DNA of 64,000 nucleotides from Oerskovia douganii. GTDB lineage: Bacteria; Actinomycetota; Actinomycetes; Actinomycetales; Cellulomonadaceae. Both the position numbers and the translations under genes were made by a program. Positions 1 through 8,409 of the stretch are shown here, one piece after another; positions within the stretch are counted from its first letter, which is position 1, and every line of letters begins with the position of its first letter. The stretch lies in NCBI RefSeq assembly GCF_015142735.1, contig NZ_JACSPN010000002.1:124001-188000 (forward strand), given 5' to 3'. The notes under the pieces were generated by a model, which did no database searches, was not told where the DNA came from, and saw only the letters and a list, made by a program, of their open reading frames with translations.

Positions 1-278
1 CGAAAGCCGGTGAGCTTGATGCCGACGAACTGTTGGCGACTCGGGTCGACGTCGAGCGGTTGGAGCGGTCGTCCGCTGCTCCGCGCGGTGGTCTCGGGGA
101 CCTCACGAAGCACGCCGCTGTCGACCAGCGGCTTGGTGATGCGGGTCAGGCTCGCGGTGGACAGGTCGAGCCGTCGAGCGAGTTCGGTGCGTGCCAGAGG
201 CCCATGGACGAGCACTTCGAGCGCCACGCGGCGCGAACTGGGGGACAACGGCGTCCAGGGTGATGCGGAGTCGAGCAC
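1..278 (-). CDS. ROK-family transcriptional repressor, N-terminal part (cut by window edge)
   Basis: Reading the minus strand from a GTG at 276-278 gives an open frame to the window edge. It begins MLDSASPWTPLSPSSRRVAL and continues with a MarR-like winged helix (ARTELARRLDLSTASLTRIT, then LVDSGVLREV) and the start of the ROK sugar-kinase-like domain (FVGIKLTG). A GAGGAG ribosome site lies 8 nt upstream and an in-frame stop lies just before it, which fixes the start. ROK repressors of this layout bind operators near sugar-transport operons and are released by a sugar ligand. It is divergent from the alpha-glucoside ABC operon, so it probably controls that operon and itself. The C-terminal part, including the zinc and sugar sites, is outside the window. 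Confidence 0.85.
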   Translation of the reverse strand, partial: MLDSASPWTPLSPSSRRVALEVLVHGPLARTELARRLDLSTASLTRITKPLVDSGVLREVPETTARSSGRPLQPLDVDPSRQQFVGIKLTGF

Positions 279-372
279 CAGCGCTCCTCACTGAGTCGGA
301 TACTGGAGATAGTACCGCCACGAAACTTGAAGGCAACCCCCGCTGCGTGACGGAACTGTGATCTTCCGCGAC

Positions 373-423
373 TTGACGCCAGGTTGACCCCTGGTAGTTA
401 ATGTTGCCACGAAGAAAACCTTC
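373..423 (+). promoter_or_regulatory. Promoter and candidate ROK operator of the alpha-glucoside operon
   Basis: TTGACG (373-378) and TAGTTA (395-400), 16 nt apart, look like -35 and -10 boxes. The spacer contains a perfect inverted repeat, CCAGG at 379-383 and CCTGG at 390-394 around TTGACC, placed where a bound repressor would block RNA polymerase. A second short inverted repeat, GAAG/CTTC, lies at 411-423. The site is between the divergent ROK gene and the binding-protein gene. Function is inferred from position. Confidence 0.5.
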
Positions 424-515
424 GTCACGGATCGAGGGCGATCCTGGGCAGCGTCGGTGACGCCTGCTAGGCCCGAGAACTGGACGACGACGTAGTCGAC
501 TCAGGAGGAAGTGGA

Positions 516-1802
516 ATGCGGAAGCACATGGCGGTGCTGGCGGCTGGTTCGCTCGTTCTCGCGTTGGGCCTTGCTGGCTGCGCGAGCGAGGGAGGGAGCG
601 GCGAGGCCGAGAACGGCAAGACGCTCAAGGTGTGGTGGTGGGAGAACGACGACAGCGCCTTGGCCCAGTCCTGGAACAAGGCGATCGACATCTTCGAGGA
701 GGAGCACCCGGGGGTCGAGGTCCAGTTCGAGCTCAAGACGTACGAGCAGATGCAGCAGTCCGGACAGCTCATCCTGGACTCGAACGACGCCCCGGACGTG
801 CTCGAGTACCTCAAGGGGAACGCCACTGCTGGTGTGGTCTCCAAGGCAGGGCTGCTCACCGACCTGACCGATGTTGCCGCCGAGCGCGGCTGGGCGGTCG
901 ACAACACCGCACAGGATGTGGGCCTGTACGAGAACGGGACGATGGGTTCTGGTCAGCGGTACGGAGTCACGAACTACGGCGAGTACGTCGGGATGTGGTT
1001 CAACCAGGACATGCTCGCCGCGCAGGGCGCACAGGTCCCCGAGACCCTCGATGAGCTCGAGGCAGTGATGCAGAAGTTCGTCGACGCCGGTATCACCCCG
1101 CTGGCGCTCGGCTCTGCCGACTACCCAGGCCCGCACCTCCTCTACGCGCTCGCCCTTGCGCACATGGATGCCGACTCGCTCGCCGCCTACCAGAAGTTCG
1201 ATGGCGAGCCGGACTGGGCCGCGTGGCAGAAGGCCGCGACCACCTTCGCTGACTGGGTCGACAAGGGCTATATCAGCACCGACTCGACCGGCATCCCCGC
1301 GCAGGACTCGGGCAATGCCTTCGCTGCAGGCAAGTACCCGCTCTTCTACTCCGGCACCTGGTGGGCGGGCCCCTTCGCGAGCGACATCGCCGACTTCGAG
1401 TGGGACCAGTTCCTGTTTCCAGGCAACGACCTGCACCCGGGATCGGGCGGCAACTTGTGGGTCGTGCCGTCCAAGGCGAAGAACAAGGAACTCGCGTACG
1501 ACTTCATCGAGATCACCCAGCGCCCCGAGGTGCAGAACGAGCTCGGGAATCTCGGTGGGGTTCCGGTCGCCGCCGAAGACGGCGGGGTGAGCGAGCCGGT
1601 CGGCGCGGTCGTCACCGCACGTTTCAACGAGCTGCTCTCGGGAGACGGCGGGACCCTCGCCTGGTACCCGGACTGGCCCGTCCCGGGACTCAACGACGTG
1701 TTCATCGCTCAGACATCGGACCTGGTCCAGGGCAACGTCGAACCTGCGCAGGTGGCATCGAACATCCAGGCCGCCTACGACGCCGGCAAGCCCCAGGGCT
1801 GA
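516..1802 (+). CDS. ABC transporter sugar-binding lipoprotein (family 1)
   Basis: This is the extracytoplasmic solute-binding component of a carbohydrate ABC importer. The 428-residue protein starts with a lipoprotein signal peptide ending in LAGC (Cys22), so it should be lipid-anchored outside the membrane. The mature part begins with the family-typical strand KTLKVWWWEN and contains aromatic patches expected for sugar stacking. AGGAGG lies 7 nt before the ATG. It is the first gene of an operon with two permeases and a GH13 glucosidase, so an alpha-glucoside such as maltose, isomaltose or trehalose is the likely cargo. No ATPase gene is present; such systems usually share an MsiK-type ATPase encoded elsewhere. 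Confidence 0.92.
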   Translation: MRKHMAVLAAGSLVLALGLAGCASEGGSGEAENGKTLKVWWWENDDSALAQSWNKAIDIFEEEHPGVEVQFELKTYEQMQQSGQLILDSNDAPDVLEYLKGNATAGVVSKAGLLTDLTDVAAERGWAVDNTAQDVGLYENGTMGSGQRYGVTNYGEYVGMWFNQDMLAAQGAQVPETLDELEAVMQKFVDAGITPLALGSADYPGPHLLYALALAHMDADSLAAYQKFDGEPDWAAWQKAATTFADWVDKGYISTDSTGIPAQDSGNAFAAGKYPLFYSGTWWAGPFASDIADFEWDQFLFPGNDLHPGSGGNLWVVPSKAKNKELAYDFIEITQRPEVQNELGNLGGVPVAAEDGGVSEPVGAVVTARFNELLSGDGGTLAWYPDWPVPGLNDVFIAQTSDLVQGNVEPAQVASNIQAAYDAGKPQG

Positions 1803-1843
1803 TCCGGTCCGCACTCCGTGCGGCGGCGCGGGCTCAGCCCGCG

Positions 1844-1855
1844 CCCCCCCCCCCC
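1844..1855 (+). repeat. 12-nt poly-C run in the binding protein-permease gap
   Basis: Twelve consecutive C residues lie in the 76-bp gap between the binding-protein stop and the first permease start. The run is non-coding, so length change would not shift a frame but could alter spacing or mRNA structure. Homopolymers of this length are also prone to sequencing error. Confidence 0.9.
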
Positions 1856-1878
1856 GCCGCGTCACGAAGGACTCGCAC

Positions 1879-2817
1879 ATGACCTCACAGACCGGCACGC
1901 CCACGCGTCGCCGCCGCGTCGTCTCAGAATCACCCGCCGGGTACTGGTGGTACATCGTCCCGGGAGCGATCGGCTTCCTCGCGGTGGTCCTGATCCCCTT
2001 CGGGATGAACGCCTACTACAGCCTGACCACCTGGAGCGGGGTCGGTGACCCGCAGTTCGTCGGGTTCGACAACTACACCCAGCTCATGGCGGACGCGACG
2101 TTCTGGACATCGTTCCGCAACAGCGTCTTCTTCATCTTCGCCATGGCGGTGATTCCCACTGCCATCGGTGTGGTCGTCGCCGCCGTCCTGTTCGACTTCA
2201 TCGCGCCGCGGTTCGGTGCACGCACCTCAAGCCTGCTTCGCGCCCTGTTCTACCTGCCGCAGATCTTGCCGATCGCAGTGGCTGGCGTCCTGTGGAAGTG
2301 GATGTACCAGCCCGAGTACGGGGTCATCAACACGATGCTCAGCGCGGTCGGTCTCGACGGGTTGCGCCAGAACTGGCTCGGGGACTCCGACCTGGCGATC
2401 TACTCGGTGATGAACGTGCTGATCTGGCTGCAGATCGGCTACACCGTCGTGCTGTTCATGGCGGGGCTCTCACGCGTGGACCCCGCTCTGCACGAGGCCG
2501 CCGAGCTGGACGGTGCAGGTTGGTGGCAGCGGTTCCGCATGATCACTCTCGTCCAGCTGCGCCCCGAGATCTCCGTCGTGCTCATCACGACGTCGGTCGC
2601 GGCGCTGAAGGTCTTCGCCCCGATCTATGTCCTGACCAAGGGCGGCCCAGGGACGAGCACGATCGTGCCGGCCTACTTCTCCTTCACCAACTTCTTCACC
2701 ACCACCCGAGTCGGGTACGGCGCCGCGGTAGCCACCGTCCTGGCACTGCTCGTGACGATCATCGCGGTCGCCCTGCTGCGCTACCAGACACGTACAACGG
2801 AAGGGTTCGACGAATGA
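1879..2817 (+). CDS. Carbohydrate ABC transporter permease, MalF type
   Basis: A 312-residue inner-membrane permease of the MalF/UgpA class. It has about six hydrophobic segments and the cytoplasmic coupling loop HEAAELDGAGWWQRFRMI, the EAA motif that docks on the ATPase. A GAAGGA site precedes the ATG. The stop overlaps the start of the next permease by 4 nt, so the two are translationally coupled. It would form the transmembrane channel with the MalG-type partner for sugar delivered by the lipoprotein encoded just upstream. Confidence 0.93.
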   Translation: MTSQTGTPTRRRRVVSESPAGYWWYIVPGAIGFLAVVLIPFGMNAYYSLTTWSGVGDPQFVGFDNYTQLMADATFWTSFRNSVFFIFAMAVIPTAIGVVVAAVLFDFIAPRFGARTSSLLRALFYLPQILPIAVAGVLWKWMYQPEYGVINTMLSAVGLDGLRQNWLGDSDLAIYSVMNVLIWLQIGYTVVLFMAGLSRVDPALHEAAELDGAGWWQRFRMITLVQLRPEISVVLITTSVAALKVFAPIYVLTKGGPGTSTIVPAYFSFTNFFTTTRVGYGAAVATVLALLVTIIAVALLRYQTRTTEGFDE

Positions 2818-3725
2818 GCGTCAACCTCGCGCCCGACACGGTCGCATCTGGACCTGCGGACCTCGGTCCGGCGCCGCTCCGCACACGCGGTGGTGCACGC
2901 AGCCGACGCCGAGTTAGTGGCTGGGTCGTCCTCGTCGTCGTCGCGGTGATCGCCGTGCTCATGGTCTTCCCGTTCTGGATCGCGCTGATCAACGGGTTCA
3001 AGCCCTCCGACCAGTACCTCGCAGGTGGACCGGTGTCGATCCCGACCGAGCTCGACTTCTCGTCGCTCGTCGACTTCTGGCACCAGGTCGACTTCAACCG
3101 CAAGCTGCTCAACAGCGTGGTGATCGCCGGCAGCGTGGCGCTCATCGCCGCAGCCCTGTCGATGTTGAGCTCGTTCGCCATCGGGATCGGCCGGATCAAG
3201 GGTCGCGTCTGGCTCCTGGCGGTGTTCATGGTCGCCTTCACGATCCCGCAGGAAGCGCTCGTCTACCCCCTGTTCGTCCTGACCCGAGACCTCGGGCTCT
3301 ACGACACGCTCCTGGGCGTCATCATCATCCTCGCCGTCCTTCAGAGCGCTTTCGGGACGTACATGCTCTCCTCGGTGCTGGGCGCATTCCCCAAGGAAGT
3401 CCTCGAAGCCGCGAGACTCGACGGGGCCAGCAGGCGCCAGGTCCTGGGGCGGATCGTCTTTCCCCTCACGCGCCCGATGCTCTCGGTGCTGGTCACCTTC
3501 TTCTTCATCTGGACCTGGAACGACTTCTTCCTGCCACTCATCCTCCTGCCTTCCGCGAAGAACCAGACGGTGTCCGTCTCGCTCGGAGCTCTCTCGGGTC
3601 AATACACCTCCGACCCGACGTCCCTCGCAGCCGCATCACTGGCAGGCATCCTGCCGGCCCTCGTCTTCTTCCTGATCTTCCAGCGCACCCTGATGCGCGG
3701 CGTCAATCTCGGCGCCGTCAAGTAG
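2814..3725 (+). CDS. Carbohydrate ABC transporter permease, MalG type
   Basis: A 303-residue permease of the MalG/UgpE class. The ATG at 2814 overlaps the TGA of the preceding permease and has GGAAGGG upstream; a longer open frame upstream is only the shadow of the malF-type gene. After a hydrophilic N-terminus of about 35 residues come six membrane spans and the EAA loop LEAARLDGASRRQVLGRI. It pairs with the preceding MalF-type subunit. The gene is followed after 40 bp by the GH13 glucosidase, consistent with import and hydrolysis of the same alpha-glucoside. Confidence 0.93.
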   Translation: MSVNLAPDTVASGPADLGPAPLRTRGGARSRRRVSGWVVLVVVAVIAVLMVFPFWIALINGFKPSDQYLAGGPVSIPTELDFSSLVDFWHQVDFNRKLLNSVVIAGSVALIAAALSMLSSFAIGIGRIKGRVWLLAVFMVAFTIPQEALVYPLFVLTRDLGLYDTLLGVIIILAVLQSAFGTYMLSSVLGAFPKEVLEAARLDGASRRQVLGRIVFPLTRPMLSVLVTFFFIWTWNDFFLPLILLPSAKNQTVSVSLGALSGQYTSDPTSLAAASLAGILPALVFFLIFQRTLMRGVNLGAVK

Positions 3726-3765
3726 CCCCCTGCCTGGACCGCTCGCCGTACCCGAAGGAACCATC

Positions 3766-5499
3766 ATGACGCTCACCCACACAGTCCCCGCCCCCTCAAG
3801 CACAACCTCCTCGTGGTGGAAGAGCGCTGTCGTCTACCAGGTCTACCCCCGCTCCTTCGCCGATTCCGACGGAGACGGCATCGGTGACCTGCGAGGCATC
3901 CGCGCACGCCTGGATCATCTTCAGCGCCTGGGGATCGACGTTCTGTGGCTGTCTCCGATCTATCGTTCTCCCCAGGCCGACAACGGCTACGACATCAGTG
4001 ACTACCAGGACATCGACCCGACCTTCGGCACGCTGAAGGACTTCGATGACCTGCTCGCCGACGTCCACGAGCGCGGCATGAAGCTCGTCATGGACCTGGT
4101 CGTCAACCACACCAGCGACGAGCACCCGTGGTTCGTCGAGTCACGCTCGAGCACGGACAACCCCAAGCGCGACTGGTACTGGTGGCGCCCCGCCCGCGAC
4201 GGCTTCGCACCGGGCGCCCCCGGCGCAGAACCGACGAACTGGGAGTCGTTCTTCTCCGGCCCCACGTGGACCCTCGACGAAGAAACCGGTGAGTACTACC
4301 TGCACCTGTTCGACCCCAAGCAGCCCGACCTCAACTGGGAGAACCCCGAGGTGCGCCAGGCCGTCTTCGCCATGATGCGCTGGTGGCTCGACCGTGGCGT
4401 CGACGGCTTCCGCATGGACGTCATCAACCTCATCTCCAAGAACACGAACCTCCCCGACGGTCCCGTGGGGAACGCAGGCCTCGGCGACGGATTTGCGCAC
4501 TACGCCAACGGACCCCGCGTCCACGAGTTCATGCAGGAGATGCGCCGCGAAGTCTTCGCCGACCGACCCGGCGACTACCTGACAGTCGGAGAGATGCCCG
4601 GGGTCACCTGGCAAGACGCAGTGCTGTTCACGGACCCGAGCCGTGGCGAGCTCGACATGGTCTTCCAGTTCGAGCACGTCAACCTCGACCACGGACCGGG
4701 CGGTAAGTTCGACCCCCGACCGCTCCAGGTCTCCGACCTCAAGGCATCGCTCGGGCGCTGGCAGCGGGAACTGGGGCCGACCGGCTGGAACAGCCTCTAC
4801 CTCGGCAACCACGACCAACCGCGCAGCGTCTCCAGGTTCGGTGACGACCGTGCGCACTGGCGAGAGTCAGCCACCGCACTCGCCACCGTGCTGCACCTTC
4901 ACCGAGGGACGCCATACATCTACCAGGGCGAAGAGATCGGCATGACCAACGCACCGTTCGCCTCCGTGGAAGACCTGCGCGACATCGAGTCGCTCAACCA
5001 CTACCGCGAAGCCGTTGTCACCCAGGACGCCGAGCACGTCATGACCGCCATCCGGCACATCGGACGCGACAACGCTCGCACACCAGTGCAGTGGGACGAC
5101 GGCCCTCAGGCAGGCTTTACCGCCGGGTCCCCTTGGATCGGCGTCAACCCGAACCATGCCTGGCTCAACGCGACAGCCCAGTACGACGACCCCCGGTCGA
5201 TCTACTGCTACTACCAGCACCTCATCGGGCTCCGGCACAACCTCCCCGTCGTCGCGCACGGCGACTTCACCATGCTCCTGGACGACCACCCCGCGGTCTA
5301 CGCCTACGAGCGACACCACGACGAGACCACGCTCCTCGTCATGGCCAACCTCGCGAGCGAACACGCCGACATCGAACTGGACGTCACGTCGGCCGAGCTG
5401 CTCCTCAGCAACACCGAGACCGGCACACCACCCAAGGAGGGGCGCCTCTCGCTCGCCCCTTGGGAAGCCAGGATCTACCTCTCGACATCGCTGCGGTGA
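3766..5499 (+). CDS. GH13 alpha-glucosidase (oligo-1,6-/alpha-1,4-glucosidase type)
   Basis: A 577-residue cytoplasmic glycoside hydrolase of family 13. The N-terminal region WWKSAVVYQVYPRSFADSDG is typical of the oligosaccharide alpha-glucosidases. The catalytic set is complete: nucleophile Asp218 in GFRMDVIN, acid/base Glu276 in TVGEMPG, and transition-state Asp350 in GNHDQPR. No signal peptide is seen. It should release glucose from imported short alpha-glucosides; whether it prefers alpha-1,4, alpha-1,6 or sucrose-type linkages cannot be told by eye. As last gene of the ABC operon it is followed by a strong stem-loop. Confidence 0.93.
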   Translation: MTLTHTVPAPSSTTSSWWKSAVVYQVYPRSFADSDGDGIGDLRGIRARLDHLQRLGIDVLWLSPIYRSPQADNGYDISDYQDIDPTFGTLKDFDDLLADVHERGMKLVMDLVVNHTSDEHPWFVESRSSTDNPKRDWYWWRPARDGFAPGAPGAEPTNWESFFSGPTWTLDEETGEYYLHLFDPKQPDLNWENPEVRQAVFAMMRWWLDRGVDGFRMDVINLISKNTNLPDGPVGNAGLGDGFAHYANGPRVHEFMQEMRREVFADRPGDYLTVGEMPGVTWQDAVLFTDPSRGELDMVFQFEHVNLDHGPGGKFDPRPLQVSDLKASLGRWQRELGPTGWNSLYLGNHDQPRSVSRFGDDRAHWRESATALATVLHLHRGTPYIYQGEEIGMTNAPFASVEDLRDIESLNHYREAVVTQDAEHVMTAIRHIGRDNARTPVQWDDGPQAGFTAGSPWIGVNPNHAWLNATAQYDDPRSIYCYYQHLIGLRHNLPVVAHGDFTMLLDDHPAVYAYERHHDETTLLVMANLASEHADIELDVTSAELLLSNTETGTPPKEGRLSLAPWEARIYLSTSLR

Positions 5500-5564
5500 C
5501 ACTGAACCCGACCGCCTCCAGAGGTCGCACCCGACGAGCCTCGAAGGGATAGATCACCCGACGG

Positions 5565-5608
5565 GATCCCTGATCGCGCCTCACGACACCCGCGCGCGAT
5601 CAGGGATC
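5565..5608 (+). terminator. Stem-loop terminator after the alpha-glucoside operon
   Basis: Perfect 15-bp arms, GATCCCTGATCGCGC at 5565-5579 and its complement at 5594-5608, with a 14-nt loop. There is no U-tract, as is common in high-GC actinobacteria. It ends the GH13 operon. Its arms also contain GATC and TGATC palindromes. Confidence 0.75.
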
Positions 5609-5666
5609 GACGGTGCCTTCCCGGTCGCCACCACGGTGTGCGCGAAAGGTGGGTGCTGAGCCCGGC

Positions 5667-5783
5667 ATGTCCACCCCCGCAGGCGGCACGTCGAGGGCGG
5701 TGGCAGAGGAGGTCGCCAGGTACCCCAGGCGCTGGCGCGCCAAGTGGGACCTCGAGGACGATGCCGCTCGCTTCGAGCGGTGA
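5667..5783 (+). CDS. Possible 38-aa protein, no recognised family
   Basis: An ATG at 5667 opens a 38-codon frame whose second half (ARYPRRWRAKWDLEDDAARF) has a plausible charged, aromatic composition unlike random frame shadows in this GC range. It lies alone in the 373-bp gap between the GH13 gene and the convergent FAD reductase. The ribosome site is weak (AGGTGG about 15 nt upstream). It could also be the remnant C-terminus of a lost gene. I do not recognise it. Confidence 0.25.
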   Translation: MSTPAGGTSRAVAEEVARYPRRWRAKWDLEDDAARFER

Positions 5784-5846
5784 CCCACCCTGTCTCTGGC
5801 CAGACCTCAACACCCCGTCCATCCGCAGCGAGATGGCTCAGTACGG

Positions 5847-5867
5847 CGGGGCACCCCGCGTGCCCCG
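5847..5867 (-). terminator. Stem-loop after the FAD reductase gene
   Basis: CGGGGCAC (5847-5854) pairs with GTGCCCCG (5860-5867) across a 5-nt loop, 6 nt beyond the reductase stop codon. It would serve the minus-strand gene. Confidence 0.6.
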
Positions 5868-5872
5868 GTCGG

Positions 5873-7111
5873 TCAGTCGCGGAACGCCTCCAGGGCGTCG
5901 CGGTCGACCGGCCCCGCGGCGCGGACGATCTCCTCGACCCGTCCCATCTGCTCCCAGGTGTTCACGGCCATGCCCGCCTGGACCCGGTCGTCCGCGACCC
6001 AGAACGCGACCAGCTCGTGGTCCTCGAGCGACCCGCTCACCACGACCTCGGTCGCAGCCGGGTCCTCGACGAACCCCAGGTACTCCATGCCCACGTCGTA
6101 CTGGTCGGAGAAGAAGTACGGCAGCTTGTCGTAGGGCTCGCGCGAGCCCAGCATCGCGCGCGCCGCGTGGGGCCCCGTCTCCAGGGCCACGGCCCAGTGC
6201 TCGACGCGCAGGGGGCGGCCGTACCGCGGCGAGGGGACGCTCGCGACGTCCCCCGCGGCCCACACGTCCGGGGCCGAGGTCGCGAGCGTCCCGTCGACCG
6301 CGAGCCCACCCCCCAGGGCGGCCTCGCGCAGCGCGATCCCGGCCGCCTCCGCGAACCCGACGTTCGGCGTGACGCCCACGCCCACCACCACGACGTCGGC
6401 CTCCACGTGCGTGCCGTCCGCCATGTCGAGACCGGTGACCCGCCCCTCGCTGCCCGTGATCCCGATGACCTGGACGTTGCGGTGCAGGTGCACGCCGTGG
6501 TCCGCGTGGACCCTGCCGTACATCTCGCCCAGCAGGGGCCCCAGGACCCGGCCCAGCGGGTGCACCGCGCGTCCGACGACCGTGACGTCGAGGCCCAGGG
6601 TCCGCGCGGACGCGGCGACCTCCATCCCGATCCACCCGTCGCCCACGACCGCGAGCCGGCCCGCGCCCTCGCGCGCGGAGGCCTCGAACGTCGCGGCCAG
6701 GAGGTCGGCGTGCTCGATCGTGCGCAGGTAGTGCACCCCCTGCAGGTCGGCGCCCGGCACGGTGAACGAGCGCGGCGTCGAGCCCGTCGCGAGGAGCAGG
6801 CGGGAGTACGGCAGGACGGTCCCGTCGATCAGCGTGAGGGAGTGGTCCGCGACGGCGATCCCCGCGGCCCGGGTCGCGGTCCGCAGGTCGACGTGGTGCT
6901 CGGGGTACCAGTCCTCCGACAGGGGGAACAGGACGTCGCGCTCGGCCTCGCCCCGCAGGTAGTCCTTGGACAGGGGTGGGCGCTCGTAGGGCCGGTGGGG
7001 CTCGCTCGAGACGACCACGAGGTCGCCGTCGTACCCCTCGGCCCGCAGGGCCTCGGTGGCCTTCGCGGCGGCGAGGCCACCTCCGACGATGACGATCGGC
7101 TCCTGGGCCAT
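5873..7111 (-). CDS. FAD-dependent NAD(P)H oxidoreductase, ferredoxin-reductase-like
   Basis: A 412-residue pyridine-nucleotide-disulfide-type flavoprotein. It has an N-terminal FAD dinucleotide site (VIVGGGLAAAKATEAL), the YERPPLSKDYLRGE stretch typical of rhodocoxin/putidaredoxin reductases, a second Rossmann site for NAD(P)H (VVGDGWIGMEVA), the FAD-binding DVWAAGDVA motif and a C-terminal reductase domain (FFSDQYDVGMEYLGF). There is no redox CxxC disulfide. It should pass electrons from NAD(P)H to a ferredoxin or similar carrier; no partner ferredoxin or P450 is adjacent, so the partner is unknown. GGAGG precedes the ATG. Confidence 0.9.
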   Translation of the reverse strand: MAQEPIVIVGGGLAAAKATEALRAEGYDGDLVVVSSEPHRPYERPPLSKDYLRGEAERDVLFPLSEDWYPEHHVDLRTATRAAGIAVADHSLTLIDGTVLPYSRLLLATGSTPRSFTVPGADLQGVHYLRTIEHADLLAATFEASAREGAGRLAVVGDGWIGMEVAASARTLGLDVTVVGRAVHPLGRVLGPLLGEMYGRVHADHGVHLHRNVQVIGITGSEGRVTGLDMADGTHVEADVVVVGVGVTPNVGFAEAAGIALREAALGGGLAVDGTLATSAPDVWAAGDVASVPSPRYGRPLRVEHWAVALETGPHAARAMLGSREPYDKLPYFFSDQYDVGMEYLGFVEDPAATEVVVSGSLEDHELVAFWVADDRVQAGMAVNTWEQMGRVEEIVRAAGPVDRDALEAFRD

Positions 7112-7215
7112 GTCGACCTCCGACGCTGGGGGTGATGGACCCTCATCGTGACACCGGAAGGTGGGGCCTGCACAGGGCGGTCACCGCGGGACGTCGCCTC
7201 GTGGGGCGGGGACGA

Positions 7216-7250
7216 CGAAGGCCCGGAGTCCAGTGGACTCCGGGCCTTCG
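7216..7250 (-). terminator. Terminator of the tRNA-Pro gene
   Basis: A near-continuous palindrome: arm CGAAGGCCCGGAGTCCA at 7216-7232 and its exact complement at 7234-7250. It begins 4 nt after the encoded CCA end of the minus-strand tRNA, so it is almost certainly the tRNA terminator. Confidence 0.85.
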
Positions 7251-7253
7251 TGC

Positions 7254-7330
7254 TGGTCGGGGTGACAGGATTCGAACCTGCGACCTCGTCGTCCCGAACG
7301 ACGCGCGCTACCAAGCTGCGCCACACCCCG
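7254..7330 (-). tRNA. tRNA-Pro (anticodon CGG)
   Basis: The minus strand from 7330 to 7254 folds as a 77-nt tRNA including the encoded CCA end. The acceptor stem is CGGGGTG paired with CACCCCG, the D-arm contains GCGCAGCTTGGTAGCGC, the anticodon stem CGTCG/CGACG closes the 7-nt loop TTCGGGA (anticodon CGG), and the T-arm carries GGTTCGAATCC. CGG reads CCG, a heavily used proline codon in this GC-rich genome. It is a single gene with its own terminator. Confidence 0.97.
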
Positions 7331-7453
7331 ATTGCCCCTGTTGCGCCTGGTCCGTGGAGAGTCCTCGAAAGGTCCCGCCAAACCTGCGCGCTGGAGCCTG
7401 CCTAGAATAGCCGACGTTTGCCCCTGCGACGAAACCGGCTCCTCAGCGCGTGC

Positions 7454-8398
7454 TCAGGGTGCCGTGAGCGTCACGACGGTGGCCTCCGGGCGGCACGCGA
7501 ACCGGAACGGCGCGTAGGGCGACGTGCCTGCCCCGGCCGACACGTTGAGCCACGTCGACCCCTCGCCGCCGGGGGCGTCGGGCCGTGCGCCGGGCCAGCC
7601 GTGCAGGCCCTTGGCCCGCCCGCGGTCCAGGTCGCAGTTGGTCACGAGCGCGCCGTAGAACGGGACGCAGAGCTGCCCGCCGTGCGTGTGACCGGCGAGG
7701 ATGACGTCGGCGCCGTCGGCGTGCATCTGGTCGAGGACGCGCACGTAGGGCGCGTGCACCACGCCCATCCGCAGGCCCGACGGCGTCGCGTCCCTCTCGG
7801 CACCGCTCGCCGCGCGCACGGGCGCGGCAGGGAAGACGTCCCGGTCGAGGTGCGGGTCGTCGACGCCCACGAGGTCGATCGACAGCCCCGCGACCTCGAC
7901 CGTGTCCCGGCGGTTGGTGAGGTCGATCCAGCCGGCCCCGCTGAAGGCGGCGGCCAGCTTGTCGGCCGGCAGGCGCGGCGGGTCGATCTTGTGGAAGATC
8001 CGGGCGTCGGGCAGCAGATAGCGGGCCGGGTTCTTGGGTGAGGGTGCGAAGTAGTCGTTCGACCCCATGACGAACGCGCCCGGTGCGGTGCTCAGGAGCG
8101 GCTCCAGCGCGTACAGGAGCGGCTCCAGGGAGTCCACGTGCGCCAAGTTGTCGCCCGTGTCGACCACGAAGTCGGGGCGCAGCGCGGCGAGGGACCGGAT
8201 CCACTCGATCTTGCGCTCCTGCGTGGGGGTCAGGTGCAGGTCCGAGAAGTGCAGGACGCGCACGTCGGCGTGCCCCGGGGGGAGCACGGGGACCGTGACC
8301 TCACGCAGCGTGAAGAGCTTGGTCTCCAGGTGGGCGTAGGCGAGCGCGCCCGCACCGGCCGCGGCGAGAGCGCCGGCGCCGACCAGTGCGGGGTGCAC
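7454..8398 (-). CDS. Membrane-anchored metallophosphoesterase
   Basis: A 314-residue calcineurin-like phosphoesterase. The chosen GTG at 8398 starts 11 nt after the PBP stop, with AGGG 5 nt before it; the N-terminal segment VHPALVGAGALAAAGAGALA is a membrane anchor or signal. Metal-binding motifs appear in order: HFSDLHL, TGDN, GSNDY (in place of the usual GNHD) and GHTHGGQ. Proteins of this class next to class A PBPs are common in actinobacteria and may act on cell-envelope phosphodiesters. The substrate is not known. It is probably co-transcribed with the upstream PBP gene. Confidence 0.88.
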   Translation of the reverse strand: MHPALVGAGALAAAGAGALAYAHLETKLFTLREVTVPVLPPGHADVRVLHFSDLHLTPTQERKIEWIRSLAALRPDFVVDTGDNLAHVDSLEPLLYALEPLLSTAPGAFVMGSNDYFAPSPKNPARYLLPDARIFHKIDPPRLPADKLAAAFSGAGWIDLTNRRDTVEVAGLSIDLVGVDDPHLDRDVFPAAPVRAASGAERDATPSGLRMGVVHAPYVRVLDQMHADGADVILAGHTHGGQLCVPFYGALVTNCDLDRGRAKGLHGWPGARPDAPGGEGSTWLNVSAGAGTSPYAPFRFACRPEATVVTLTAP

Positions 8399-8409
8399 GC
8401 GGGCCCTGG

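Noticed and set aside
501-1955. 484-codon minus-strand open frame over the sugar-binding protein gene
   Set aside because: It is antisense to a gene with clear lipoprotein features and a good ribosome site; its Arg/Val/Gly-rich composition is that of a high-GC shadow frame.
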